Below, piece by piece: positions 1-10,977 of a DNA stretch of 64,000 bases. The stretch comes from Hygrophila difformis (lineage: Eukaryota > Streptophyta > Magnoliopsida > Lamiales > Acanthaceae). The stretch is from NCBI GenBank assembly GCA_030278955.1, contig JAOANR010000003.1:61063628-61127627 (forward strand), read 5' to 3'. Each line of letters opens with the position of its first letter. Position 1 is the stretch's first letter. The notes beneath the pieces were generated by a model, which did no database searches, had not been told where the DNA came from, and was given only the letters and a program-made list of their open reading frames with translations. Made by a program: the position numbers and the translations under genes.

Positions 1-1130
1 TAGTTACTTTAAAGTAGTACTTCGTAATTAAGTATCATTGACTGCCTAAGAGAAATAATTCTAACATTTGATTCAGTTTTTCTTGATTAAGTTGTAAGAA
101 TTGAATAATTAAATGTGGAAAAAAATAGGACCAGTATGAGTATTCTTTACATTTTCCAATAATTATTATTAAAATATTAGTGATATGAAGTACACATTAT
201 ATAACTCACTTTTTATGATAATTAACATAAGAAACTGAAAAATGTACTAGTATAAATCTATTTTCTAAGTTAATTTTAACATTTACTTATTATGCAATTT
301 TTAACTCTTTTTTTTTGGCATTACTTTTTTTTTTACCTCATATAATTTGTCTTTTTATTTTTTAAGAAAAAGAAGTTGACGAAAAAATTGTAATGGGCAA
401 TTATCCATTGACATGTAATGAATTTCTATAGTCGTTTTCAAACGTGGAATAAAACATTAACTCGAGTCTCTTTCTGAATTCTGCCTCCCAATTAAATTTC
501 AAACCCTAATTGCTTTTTCACTTTTTCCCCTCTACTTAAATAAAATGAAATTTCAAAACCATATACTTCTATATTCTAAAATACTCCGTATTTTTGTTTA
601 TTAAAAAATATTTATATATTTTTCCAAATATGATTATCTTAATCTACATCTGGCCCCACAAACACGGCACCAAATAATATAGAATTCCCAATCGGATCTG
701 GACCGTAGATCTTCACGTCTCAGGGTGTCTGGACACGTCAGCGGGGCTCTTTCTGTTAACTATTTCTTCCGACGTGATTTAATCTTCGTGTGCTACACGT
801 GCTTAGCTTTGGACTGGGATCCATAATGGGCTTCGGTTTATTTTTAACTCAGTCTTCCTGCGACCCAATTAAAGCCCATATTTATATCAGTAATTCTCAC
901 AAACATAAATATGGGTCAAAGACCCCTCTCCAAAATACTTCTACACAACCCCATTTATGTTTGTGTATTAGTTAACAATAAACTAACTCAAATCAATCTA
1001 ACTAATCTAATCAATGTGGAAAAATACTTAAATACCCTTACTTTTATGTGATGGGTGTGATGGTGGGTTACCTTTGGGGTTTGGGTTTCGGTTTTTTAAA
1101 TTTTATTTTTTATTTTTTTAATGGTATGAT
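1..1130. other. AT-rich intergenic DNA, no gene seen
   Basis: No convincing coding region, RNA gene or complete element was found. The DNA is AT-rich with many short homopolymer runs. The only ATG-poor reading frame around 790-975 has no recognisable protein character. Confidence 0.5.
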
Positions 1131-1266
1131 CCTTTTGTTACAGTATATAGGGTAAGATTTATATACTCATTGTGGTAATCTTTTATTGATGAATGTGGTA
1201 AATCATCTACACTCCATATGGTATGCAGCAGATGTTAAATATGGTAAATCATCTATACTACATGGT

Positions 1267-1400
1267 TTAACGTTTAGGGTTTAGTGTTTAAGGTTTAGGG
1301 TTTTGAAGATATGTAGGGTTGTTTAGGGTTTTGGGTTTGTGGTTTTTAAGGTTTAGGAAGTATGTTTTTCTAATAATTGTAGGGTTTAGGGTTTTTAAAG
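1267..1400 (+). repeat. Interstitial telomere-like TTTAGGG tract (degenerate)
   Basis: About ten degenerate copies of the plant telomere unit TTTAGGG, for example GTTTAGGGTTTAG and AAGGTTTAGGG, occur in one orientation within about 130 bp, inside the left arm of the TGGTAA-rich element. It may be a telobox cluster carried by the element rather than a healed break. Confidence 0.55.
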
Positions 1401-1727
1401 AATTGTCTTGTAAGTACTTGAATAAGATTGTGATAACCTTATCTATACTTATGGTATGCCATGTAGTATAGACATGGTAAACCACATAAGCGAACATGAT
1501 AAGTTTATCCGTTCGAGGGTTTAGTCTTCAAAACCGAAGTTATTATTATGTCTAAATTCATGGTCATAATATCTCAATTCATTAAAATTATGACCACAAG
1601 TACGAAAACTATGAATCCATATGTATGTATATACTTGAAAGAATGATATAGGTTCACATCTCACATTGTCTTCATTAGGAGAATCATCTAAGTACTCGTA
1701 ATAAAGTTCCAAATATGTAGTCATATA

Positions 1728-1986
1728 CTTCGTCCGTCTTTATAGAATTGCAACATTGGTGTTTTTGGCACTATTCATAGTTTAACTTTGTCTCAATTTT
1801 TAATCATAGTTATGGAAGAAAAACATAGTCAAGTGAAATATTGTTAGATTCGTTTAAATGTGTAGTTTTAGAATATCAACTTCTTATAATTTTCAATTAG
1901 ATATAATTTAAGTTATTAATCGTTGAAAATGTGTATCGGCATGTGTGTCTGTTGCCGCTGGTGCAAACCTAGAAAAATGGAGGGAA
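1728..1986. mobile_element. Stowaway-like MITE
   Basis: The element starts CTTCGTCCGTCTTTATAG after a TA and ends AAAAATGGAGGGAA before a TA. The roughly 259-bp size, TA target duplication and CTCCNTCCGT-type ends fit the Stowaway (Tc1/mariner) family. Its interior (TAGTCAAGTGA, TTGTTAGATTCGT, GAGTTATTAAT-like words) recurs at 3270, 4345, 48060, 48310 and 50920, so one MITE family is spread through the window. Confidence 0.7.
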
Positions 1987-3090
1987 TATATGGTAAAGAA
2001 TGATACTCCGATGTGGTAAATGAGTAGCCATATAGATGGTAAAGAATTATATCTTAGTGTGGTAAACGTGTAGCCATATATATGGTAATTATGCTCCAAT
2101 TTGGTAAATGTGTAGCCATATATGATAAAGAATTATACTCCAATGTGGAAAATGTGTAGTAATATTTCTGGACAGTCTGTCTATGTTGCTAGTAAGACCG
2201 GACCCCGTAACACGACATCAATCAGTGCAATACAGACGGTTCGGGGACGATTCGTCCATGTTGCTACCAGGACCGTCCCCTCCTGGCATTAATCAATTTA
2301 GTTCATTTACTACTTTCATGTTTGCATGCTTACCACGTTCTTGTTTGGATGATTGCCATGAATAGCATTCAATTGTTACCAATCATAACATTTGAATCTG
2401 ACCACTTTCATGTTTGGCTTCTTACCACACGAGCCACTCAGATCTTACCACACAAAACTTTCGAACCTTACCACGTTAAAATACGCTTCTTACCACGCAA
2501 GCCATTCAAACTTTACCACATGCAAATACATGGGTTCTTACTACACCTATACAAAATTTTATAGTTCTTACCACGTTCTGGTCTCAATGTTTACCACGGT
2601 ATGCCAATGTAGTTTACCACGAAACAAGACTGGTAATGGGACGGTTAAAGTCAGCTGTTATGGACCGTCCCCATCTCACTATAATAGGCAGTGTAGTTTG
2701 GACGGTCTACGGACGCTCAAAACAAACCGTCCAGTCCACCGTCCATTCTCTTCTGTTTACATCCATTGAGAACCACGCACAATGTGGAGTTTTACCATGT
2801 TCAGCCTATATCTTTTACCAAGAACAGTGTTAGGGTTTGCCATATTATTGCTATATCGTTTACCAGTAACAGTGTTATGGTTTACCATGTTATTACTACA
2901 TCATTTTACCATCAACCATGTTTGGTTTTACCATGTTTTACTTATAACGTTTACCAGCACAATGAGTCGTTTTACCAATCTATGAGTGTGTATTTTACCA
3001 CAAAAAATATATGGTTGTTACCATAGATCATTAATTAAAATTCATCCTTAATTAACCTCTAGCTCTCTAAAAATAAAATATAAACCATAA

Positions 3091-4520
3091 ACAGAGAAAC
3101 ATTAAATACAATCAAAATCAATGCAAATGGATTTTTCCTAATTTTTTAATACTATTCATAATGTAATGTACGTACTTCCTTCTTCTTCTTCTTCTCCTTC
3201 TTTTTTTTTTTTTTAGTTTGTCCCATTGGACTTTTGGGTACTATTCACACACTTTAACTTAAAGTTTTATCATAATTATACAAGTTAAAATATAGTCAAG
3301 TGAACAGAGAAACATTAAATACAATCAAAATTAATGCAAATGGTCCGATGCAACATATTAAGAATTCGTTGCAGGACTCTTTGTATAGATTCATCTGTAG
3401 TGAAAATGACTTAATCCAATAAATTCATCCATCTTACAATCCTTTTAGCATTTCCTCTCAATTCACCAAGAAGCTTTGACTTGTAAACACCAACCTTACA
3501 ACAACAAATTTTAACAGAAATCAACCAGAAACCTTCTTCCATCAATACAACATCATTTACTACAAATTAGGACATCATTGGCAACCTCTGCTTCGTAGGA
3601 TTTCATGAATGTGTTCAATATATATGCATAAATCTCCCCGTACCAATCTGGCTTCTTAGGATGAAACCTTTTTATCAGTTCATTCAACATAAACCATCAA
3701 AGACTCAATTTTTCCTCCCCCAATCGGAATTGAAAATTGAGGGCACAACACAAGCACAATTTTCATTAACAAAAAATAGAAAAGAAAATCAAACCATGGA
3801 GTTGTGTTGCCAAGTGGAATCTCCACCGTCGGAGGGCAGCAATAAATCTTTTCACATCCACCATGGAGTTGATTGAACTCAGTCAGTCCCACTCCCAACC
3901 CGATTCCCGAAAGCCAATCTTGCAACGGGAACCCTCATTGACAAATACAAAAACTTGCCTCGTCTTCTCCCTTTCTTCTCCAGCGCGAATTGCTTTAAAA
4001 TGTGGGAGTATTTTCGATTTCTTCCTCGGTTCTTCCAACTCGCGTTATGTCCCCTCTCTTCCAATTCGCGAACTGCTCTCTCCTCTCTTCTTCCTTCCTT
4101 CGTCTGTTTTTAAATTAATCTTGTGTCTACAGTTTAATGAGATTGGGGAAATGGGTGGGGCGGTATATTGGAGTCAAACCCAATATGGGGGCTCAAAGTG
4201 TAATTTTTGTGGGAGAGGTCTTTTATAAATGCAAACAAAATATGAGGGGTTCTTGACCCTAATTTTTCCTAATTTTTTTAATACTATTCATAATGTAATG
4301 TACGTATTTCCTTCTTCTTCTTCTTCTCCTTCTTTTTTTTTTTTATACAAGTTAAAATAGTCAAGTGAGAACTTGTTAGATTCATCTCGTCGTGTAGTTT
4401 TTAAATATCAAACTTTTAGATTTTTACTTATACCGAACTTGAGTTATTAATGGTTTAAAATATGCATTGAACTGCGTGCTAGATGGGTCCATAGAAAATA
4501 ATTAAAAAAAACAGAGGACG
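3091..4520. repeat. Rearranged Stowaway fragments with local direct duplications
   Basis: A block of about 40 bp (starting CAGAGAAACATTAAATAC) occurs at 3091-3130 and again at 3304-3343. A block of about 83 bp (starting TTTTCCTAATTTTTT and running through a TTCTTCTTCTTC stretch) occurs at 3131-3215 and 4262-4345. Half of a Stowaway sequence ends at 3302 and its continuation resumes near 4345. About 1 kb of unrecognised DNA lies between them. The pattern looks like an insertion or template switch inside an older MITE. No gene was recognised in the 0.9-kb unique stretch. Confidence 0.5.
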
Positions 4521-4526
4521 TACTTA

Positions 4527-5041
4527 CTCCATTTTACAAAAATTGAGACAGTCATGCATTTCACACAATCCAATACATATTTTTAAAGTTTAATATCTCA
4601 AATTGTATAAAAATAGAAATTATAAAAATTGATATTCTGAACTACGTGATTAGATGGATCCACCAATATGTCACTTGACTATGTTTTACTTCCTCCGTAT
4701 TCAAAAATATTAACATTCATTGTTTTCACGCAATCCAATACACATTTTTGGAGAATAATATCTCAAATTTTATAAAATAAAAAATAATAAAACTTTAATA
4801 TTATAAAACTACGTGATTAGACGAATCTTACAAGATCTCACTTGACTATGTTTTATCTTATGTAACTGTGTGAAACAAGTCGAATCAAAATTACTCAATG
4901 AATAGTGTTTACTATACAAATGTTAACATTAATAAAATACGGAGGGAGTATTTTTTATAATTGCATTATAAATTGAATCAAAGTTACTTAATGAATAGTA
5001 AAAACTATACAAATGTTCCATTTTTAAGAAAACAGAGAGAG
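4527..5041. mobile_element. Outer Stowaway-like MITE, interrupted by another
   Basis: The left end CTCCATTTTACAAAAATTG follows a TA and the right end AAAACAGAGAGAG precedes a TA. The ends are diverged. The element is split by the better preserved copy at 4689-4948. Removing that insert leaves about 255 bp, the normal size for this family. Confidence 0.5.
4689..4948. mobile_element. Inner Stowaway MITE
   Basis: The 260-bp element has terminal inverted repeats CTTCCTCCGTATT and AATACGGAGGGAG, flanked by TA at 4687-4688 and 4949-4950. It is inserted in an older Stowaway-like copy, which gives a relative order of insertion. Confidence 0.75.
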
Positions 5042-5794
5042 TATTGTAATAGGGGAGGTTTGGATCTTCATCCCTGTGTTGACCCAATAATTGATATGCC
5101 CAAGTAAGTTGGCCCAATCCATGTTGAAGCAGCCCGGTCCATAAGTGCATATTGGTATTATCCATCGTCAAAAGAGTGCAGTTAACAAGTCAGGCAAAGA
5201 CGTGCAAGAGGAGGTTACTAGGGCTTCATCACTATAAATACTGAAGATTGGCGGCTACACAAGGAGACCTCAAATCCAGTATTCAAAGGGCTGCCTTTAT
5301 TTTTATTTTTCTTCATAGCATTTTAAGCTTTCTTTATTCGCTTTATGCATTTCAATTCTTTGCACATTTCTTTAGATTCTTGTAAAGCTCTTTCATTTTG
5401 TAATTCATTTAATTAAGCATTACTTTCCAGTTCTTCAGTTTTTCCATTTTGTTAGCCTCCCTTTCATTTTCGTTTGCATCTCTTCAATCTCGTTTGCCTC
5501 CATTTCATCTTTATTTGCCTCCCTTCCATTCTCGATCGGGATCTATATCCCAAACAATTTTTACGGTACAACACCCTATTTTCCATATCTTATTCCATCC
5601 CAATCTGCTCTCCATCGAAGAATTTAATCAGTGTATTCAATTGAGGAATAATCATGCCACATTCTTTATCGGGAGCCCAATTGGATTTCTACTTCGTTCT
5701 CTAATCTGAAGTATGTAATATTATAACTTAAAAATAATACATCAATTAAACATAATTATAAAAATAAATTATTTAAAATATTCATAGTCAATTC
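5042..5794 (+). promoter_or_regulatory. Unassigned region with promoter-like TATA and T-rich leader
   Basis: A plausible TATA box, CTATAAATACTG, lies near 5231-5242. It is followed by a long T/C-rich stretch with TTGTAAAGC- and TTTTGTAATTC-like words resembling the R-U5 part of an LTR or another promoter/poly(A) unit. No primer site, paired LTR or convincing ORF follows. It could be an old solo LTR. Nothing else was recognised here. Confidence 0.25.
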
Positions 5795-5810
5795 AACTAA
5801 AAACTAAATA

Positions 5811-6170
5811 GGGGCACCCTTATGCCGCTGTGATCCAACAAATAAGGGAGTTGAGGGCGTCTTTTGACTCGTGTGTCTTTCACCATATTCTCAGAGAAGG
5901 TAACAAAGTTGCGGATGGTCTAGCCAAGCATGACGCATCGAAGGAAGAGTTTTTCACCTCCTGGGCATTCCCCCCGGATTTTATCCTGGAGGTGTGGGAG
6001 GCGGATGCCCGGGGTGTCCGCTACCTAAGGCGTTGAGTTTGGTCTGTTTGTTTTCCCTGTATGGTTTCTTTCCCCCTCTAGTCTAGTACTTCTGTTTTCG
6101 GTCTTTTTTTTTTCCTTTTTCGTTGTTATGTATTTCTCTGGCCTTGTGTGGTTTACCAAAAAAAAAAAAA
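5811..6170 (+). mobile_element. 5'-truncated LINE (non-LTR retrotransposon) 3' end
   Basis: The insert ends in a poly(A) run (6158-6170) and is bounded by a perfect 16-bp target duplication, AACTAAAAACTAAATA, at 5795-5810 and 6171-6186. It contains the last 68 codons or so of the ORF2-type RNase H region (5830-6036), with the motif HHILREGNKVADGLAKHD typical of the RNase H domain at the C-terminus of plant LINEs. All upstream LINE sequence is missing, as expected from incomplete target-primed reverse transcription. Confidence 0.85.
5830..6036 (+). pseudogene. LINE ORF2 C-terminal RNase H fragment
   Basis: The frame is open for 68 codons and ends in TGA just before the LINE 3' UTR. The visible part matches the final RNase H subdomain of plant LINE ORF2 proteins (IREGNKVADGLAKHD, then a tail FFTSWAFPPDFILEVW). 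No endonuclease or RT domain is present, so it cannot act in retrotransposition. The tail FF(T/S)xWxFPPD is shared with the LINE remnant at 51542-51840. Confidence 0.8.
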
Positions 6171-6186
6171 AACTAAAAACTAAATA

Positions 6187-6820
6187 CTATTAATCAATCA
6201 AAAATTCAAAATCTCAATAATTTCAACTTAACATAAACATATTGGACTGTTTGGGAATTAGCTGTTAGCTGTTAACTGATTATGTGAATAATTTGAGTAA
6301 ATTAGTTAAAACTAGTTGTATGGCAATTTTTGAGGCTAACTTTTTGCATATAAGATGATAAGATAAATTTATAGTGCCAAATAGCAACATTCTTTTCTTA
6401 TGTAATTACCGAAATAATAAGATAAATTTAAATAATAAACAACATCAAAAGTCAAATGAACAATGAAAAAAATTATTAGAATCTTAAACATAAAAAACCA
6501 TTTCCATTTTAACTACTAAACTCTATTATCTAGATTATCGTGACAGAAAAAACTAAGTTAATCGAGTTCATATTTTTAATACTCTGCTGTATGTATCGCC
6601 AACCCAAAAGTTCGGATTGGGCTAGTGACCTAATTTGCTGGGCGAAAATAGTTTCTTCCCCTTGGACCCGGATCCGAAATTACCATGCCCAATTGCCCAT
6701 ATCCAACAAATCGACCCAATTAAAATCCTAATCCCCCAAATTATTTTTATATTCCGGGCTCGCAAGTCCCAGACCCGTTTCCGCACCCCAACCAACCTCT
6801 TCCTCCGCTCCCGCCTAGTC
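6187..6820 (+). other. Intergenic DNA leading into the 5' UTR of the YqgF-like gene
   Basis: AT-rich DNA with no ORF of interest before about 6540. A GC-richer stretch around 6620-6822 ends with a good 5' splice site, CCAG|GTACCT at 6823/6824. It is a plausible untranslated first exon of the gene whose first coding exon begins at 7101. The start of transcription cannot be placed from sequence alone. Confidence 0.4.
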
Positions 6821-7100
6821 CAGGTACCTCTACGCATTTGGCGGGTTTAGGTGCTTGCGAGCATGTGAAATGAATCAATTATCCAGTTGAAAAATCATGT
6901 TTCGGCAGCGGCGTTATGTAATTATTAGTACATGTGTTATCTTGATGAATTTTGAGGTTACTGGGATGCACTCTAGATGTTCGACGAAATGCTTAATTGA
7001 TAAACGTGTTTGTGTTTTGTGATGTGCATTTCCTATTTGATTTTTTTTTTTTTTTTTTTAATTTGATAGAATTCGATTTTGGTTGGAGTATATGGTGCAG

Positions 7101-8260
7101 ATGAAGTATTTGAAGCCACATAAATTATACCAGGAAGTGTTGAAATCAAATGAACCCAAAAGGGGCCGTTTGCTTGGCTTGGATGTTGGTGATAAATATG
7201 TAGGGCTTGCAGTTTCTGACGCTGATAACAAAATTGCTTCGCCACTGAGGTTAATTTGAGTTATTCATTGTCTTTTCTTTCACAGTTAGTGGTGTATCTT
7301 GTATTCTTGGCATGTAGTATGTGTATTTTGGCTGTAATGTGAACTTTTTATTGTATGCAGTGTCCTGCTTAGAACAAAAAAGAATATTGATTTGATGGCT
7401 ACTGATCTCCATAGATTGGTTAGTATGCAAACATTGATTTTGCGGTATTGCAAATCGAAGCCTTAAATAAATGGTGTATATGGAGCTTAATTTTTCGATT
7501 GTAACTGATTATATTTTTTGCTTGTGCAGGTTTCAAAACTTTCCTTGTCGGGTTTTGTTGTTGGCTATCCTTTTGATCGGTGGAACAATAGTCCGAATGT
7601 GCATTTTCATCTTACTCATTGACACTAGAAGTATCTTTTAGTTTTTGTTCACTTCAGTGTTTATGCATTGCATTGCAGGCAATGCACATCAAAGTCCTTA
7701 TCAATGACCTTAGTAGCACGGGGAAGCTTGAAGGTTTAAAATATACCTTCTGGGAGGAGCGCTTCACATCGAAGGTGAAAACATCCTTGTTTCACTTGAA
7801 TTTCATGATCCGTTCTTGTAGTGGCTTTTCCTACATATTAATACCTACACTGCTGAAACAATAGCTTTTAGCAATATTGTGTTTTGATGTGCCATTTAGA
7901 ATTAAAGCACTAGACTATATATTTATTCATGGATGCTATTATTGGATATTTCAGAATGTCGAATATCTCTTGAAGCCATTATCATTGCATCCAGTGCAAT
8001 TCAAGACAATTATGGATAAATTTGCTGCTGTTGGAATTCTTCAGGTTTGGCTACAGTATCCCTTAATGTTGGTAAAACTGGCAACTTTAGGAACCTGAAC
8101 GTACTTCCAATACATAAATACAGTCAATTGCATCCGTTGTTGTTTTTCCCGATTGTTGGTTATATGCTTTCTGAAAGATAATGGCACTGAATGGGCCTTT
8201 AATTTGTTACAGGGATACTTGGATTTTGTTAATAAGAATCATGTTGAAGATCAAGAATAA
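7101..8260 (+). CDS. YqgF/RuvX-like putative pre-16S rRNA nuclease (six coding exons)
   Basis: The coding exons are 7101-7249, 7361-7418, 7530-7598, 7679-7774, 7955-8044 and 8213-8260. All introns are GT-AG and together the exons encode 169 residues. The ATG lies directly after an acceptor (GGTGCAG|ATG), so an upstream untranslated exon is likely. The protein has the RNase H-fold YqgF signatures: GLDVGDKYVGLAVSD (residues 26-40, with the first catalytic Asp), GYPFDRWN (81-88), EERFTS (118-123) and DKFAAVGILQGYLD (145-158, last catalytic Asp). In bacteria the family trims the 5' end of pre-16S rRNA and was earlier called a Holliday-junction resolvase homologue. A plant role in organellar rRNA processing is inference. 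I see no clear transit peptide. Length fits the family. The gene looks intact. Confidence 0.85.
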
Positions 8261-9539
8261 AAATTCCTGCAAGATGAAAACGATCCCCAGTCTCGCTAGA
8301 CCGAACAAATGGTGTTATTCCTGACTTTAAAGGTGGTTAGAATAATTATTTTAGGACTCTTGTTGAAAGTTAGTACAGTAAATGTTTTTGCTGCATCTAC
8401 TCTATTCGGCTATTCATAATAATTTTTGTTCCTGGATGTATTTTTAGACAGTTTTTATTATCATTTTTCATATCCAAATTCAAAACTTTAAAATTCTGCA
8501 ACCTTGTGAGATACATGTAGTTTAGTGGGAGCCATCCGATCAAACATTACCAAAGAAACCAAGGTTGCAGTTGCATTTGGAATTTTGGATGGATTTGTAA
8601 TTGGAAGAGGATTTAGGGTATGGATTCATTTCAAATCCTTCATTTTAGGATTGATTTGAAATCCATCCTAAATTAGTTTAAAATTAGGGGAGGTGGAAGG
8701 ATTTCGTTAGGATGGATTTTAAGCTCCTGTTTGGATGGGTCTTTAGAAGTTGCTTGCTTTTAGCTTATGCTTTAAAATAAAAACACATTTTTAATAATAA
8801 TTTTGAATTTATTTAAATAAATGGTAATATTTGAAGATACAAGGAAATAAGGTTTTGCTTTGATAACAGCTAATGTTATTTTGAAATCAACTTTGTATCT
8901 TAAAACATAGTAACTCTCTACCATGCTCTCTCTCACACACATTTTTTCATCCGTTTTATTTTATTATCAAATATGAAATTTGAGCACTTAACTTAAAACA
9001 GTTTTTTTTTTAAAAAAGAGAACAATTTAAAAAGAATTGAGGGAGTATATGCTGAAAACGAACTAGTACTTCATTTGTTAAAAAAATTGTACCAAGACAT
9101 AAAGAATACTGTAAGTCTAATTAATTTGGTAGTATAAATGTTCTTTCTTTTTTTTCATTTAAAGTTCTTTGATTAGGGACACCTAACACTGAACGATTAC
9201 GTACTTAGTTTACGAATTTACTATTTTCCTCCCAAAATAATGCTAAAAAAGAAGTAAAAATCCATATCAAAGCGCCAACTATTCTTTCTGCTTCTCTTAT
9301 GATATACTACTGTACTACTAAAATCATTAAACTGCCTCGTGGCGGGCAAATTAGAGTAAAGGACCTATTAGAATTAGTTTGTATTTTAAAAAGACCCATT
9401 GTAAAAAACTTACAAAAAATGACCTATTTTTTTACTTTAAAAATATTACCCCACACAACTTCCCAATAATTTTATCTTTAAGCATGAGACACACTCTACA
9501 ACTTGACCAAACACTCCATTTACTTTGTAAACCCACTAA
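8261..9539. other. Intergenic DNA with no gene seen
   Basis: This holds the presumed 3' UTR of the YqgF-like gene, then AT-rich DNA. Around 8560-8730 there is a local imperfect inverted repeat of GGATGGATTT/AAATCCATCC words. Around 8730-9060 a MITE-like stretch begins near CTCCTGTTTGGATGGG and ends near GAGGGAGTATA. Neither has defined ends. Confidence 0.4.
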
Positions 9540-9558
9540 AATAATTAACTTATAAAAA

Positions 9559-9825
9559 ATGAATCAAGAAGAAATAAATTCATTAATATACGAATATGGA
9601 ATATATTTACAAACTATGGAAGAAAGAATTGAAAATTGGAATGACATTGTTTATACTATACTCATATTTTTAACTGAATATAATCAAAAGGTATATCCCT
9701 ATTCGGAAGAAAAAAGTTTTTGGGACAGAATAATTTTACTCAGAATAGGATCAGATAGTGGAAATTATGATGAAGAACCACCAGATAATTTAAATAATTA
9801 TGGTGAATATTATTTTTCTAATTAA
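9559..9825 (+). CDS. Small ORF of unknown function just left of the pararetroviral primer site
   Basis: An 88-codon ATG-started frame with the same A/T-ending codon style as the viral genes that follow. It is rich in Glu, Asn, Tyr and Ile and has an acidic C-terminus (SDSGNYDEEPPDNLNN). It lies upstream of the primer site, so in a circular viral genome it would sit in the leader. I recognise no domain. It may be viral leader sequence that is open by chance. Confidence 0.3.
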   Translation: MNQEEINSLIYEYGIYLQTMEERIENWNDIVYTILIFLTEYNQKVYPYSEEKSFWDRIILLRIGSDSGNYDEEPPDNLNNYGEYYFSN

Positions 9826-9887
9826 ATACAACTAGTAACACAACACAATTAATTAAAATATTTTTATATTCAACCACTTTAACAATT

Positions 9888-9900
9888 TGGTATCAGAGCC
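9888..9900 (+). promoter_or_regulatory. tRNA-Met primer-binding site of the pararetrovirus
   Basis: The sequence TGGTATCAGAGCC matches the initiator tRNA-Met complement used by caulimovirids for minus-strand DNA synthesis. It lies 20 bp before the first viral-type ATG at 9920. No LTR ends immediately before it and no integrase gene is found, which argues for a pararetrovirus rather than an LTR element. Confidence 0.8.
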
Positions 9901-9919
9901 CAGAACGATTAATTTGGAC

Positions 9920-10646
9920 ATGAGTAATAATAATAATAATGATCATATATTAAACAATCATATGACAAGATTAAGAATAGACACTTCAGAACAACTATAC
10001 CCAGAATATATTCCAACAGCAAGATATCCTTTAGATGAAAATCAAGAAATAGATTATCCACTAAGTATGATTAATCCACTCGATACTGAAAACTATATAT
10101 TAAATAGAAATAATGAATATGCACAAAATAACACCGATAGCTTGATGATACAAGCAAGAATTGAAAGAGCATTTCTAAATAGAATAAGAGGATTAGAACC
10201 ACAAATAAGACTACTTACAGAAATAAGAACCAACGATAATCGAAGATTTTTAACACCCACATTTAATCCTGATCATGAAATAAGCCAAAGAGAAATAGAA
10301 AATATGGATCAACAAATAGAAGAAAGAAAAACATACATAGACAGAAGAAGAAGATTAAATAGATTGCAAAACGATGAAGAATTTGGAATAAGACTAGGAA
10401 ATAGAGGAAAAAGATTACTTTGGATAGGAAACTATATAATCGGAAGAATATAATGGTAATTTAATACAAATTATATCAAAAAGAGATGAAGAACAAGAGT
10501 TATTATCACAAGTCAAATTAACTATAATCAACAATGAAATTACAACTTACAGAATGTTTCCAGGATATATAATACATAACACCATGTTTACTAGAGCACC
10601 TTCACCCGAATTTTCAGATCAAGAATCAAATTATAGTGAAGACTAA
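9920..10646 (+). pseudogene. Caulimovirid ORF1-like protein, broken by a frameshift
   Basis: The frame opens at ATG 9920 with an Asn run and stays open to a TAA ending at 10453. The same protein character continues in another frame from about 10450 to the TAA at 10644-10646, so about 240 codons seem to be one gene with a frameshift near 10440-10455. The visible part has a charged, Arg/Glu-rich helical segment (residues about 85-150). I cannot assign it to a named viral protein. It is first in the row of ORFs and sits four bases before the next ATG. Confidence 0.5.
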
Positions 10647-10650
10647 TAAA

Positions 10651-10977
10651 ATGCCAGGAATAAAGTTAGAAAATGAAACATTAGAAAGACTGACTAATAA
10701 AATTCATGAAATAGAAAGACAACCACAAGATATAAGTACCATAATAATGAAACAAAAATTATTAAGAATAAAATTCAAGATTTCTAAAATGATAGATGAA
10801 AGAGAAGCATATGTAATTATACAAAAACATATAGATCCAGAAAAAGAAGAATCGGAGTTAATAAAAGAATGGTATTTAAATGAATTAGAAATAATAGAAA
10901 TAGAAGAATTAGAAAAGGAAACTGAAATAGATGAAGTAAACGACTTCATTAGAAACATAAGAAATAATAGAAGATGA
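10651..10977 (+). CDS. Caulimovirid small ORF2, helical acidic protein
   Basis: The ATG at 10651 is four bases after the preceding stop, and the frame runs 108 codons to TGA. The protein is almost entirely charged helix, with a very acidic tail (NELEIIEIEELEKETEI). Its stop overlaps the next start as ATGA at 10974-10977. That layout fits termination-reinitiation translation, known in caulimovirids. It is intact here, but its function is unknown. It could correspond to a small aphid-factor or virion-associated type of protein, which I cannot confirm. Confidence 0.5.
   Translation: MPGIKLENETLERLTNKIHEIERQPQDISTIIMKQKLLRIKFKISKMIDEREAYVIIQKHIDPEKEESELIKEWYLNELEIIEIEELEKETEIDEVNDFIRNIRNNRR

Larger units (their letters stand above)
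1130..3030. mobile_element. Non-autonomous DNA transposon with opposed subterminal repeat arrays
   Basis: The left part (about 1130-2160) holds many copies of TGGTAA(A), such as GTGGTAAATCATC, ATATGGTAAAGAAT and GTGGTAAACGTG. The right part (about 2330-3020) holds about twenty copies of the complement, TTTACCA or TTACCACG. Such strand-mirrored clusters of a short motif are typical of subterminal transposase-binding sites in plant CACTA, hAT or Mutator-like elements. The centre (2170-2290 and 2640-2750) is rich in GGACGGT/ACCGTCC. A Stowaway copy is nested at 1728-1986. I could not define the terminal inverted repeats or target duplication, so the superfamily and exact ends are uncertain. No transposase ORF is present. 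Confidence 0.5.

Noticed and set aside
2183..3026. Overlapping plus-strand frames over the TTACCA array.
   Set aside because: The His/Leu/Tyr-rich translations come from the repeated motif, not from coding constraint.
3863..4228. A 121-codon plus-strand frame and its minus-strand counterpart near 3680-3925.
   Set aside because: Low-complexity Ser/Leu/Phe-rich translation with no recognisable domain, inside rearranged repeat DNA.
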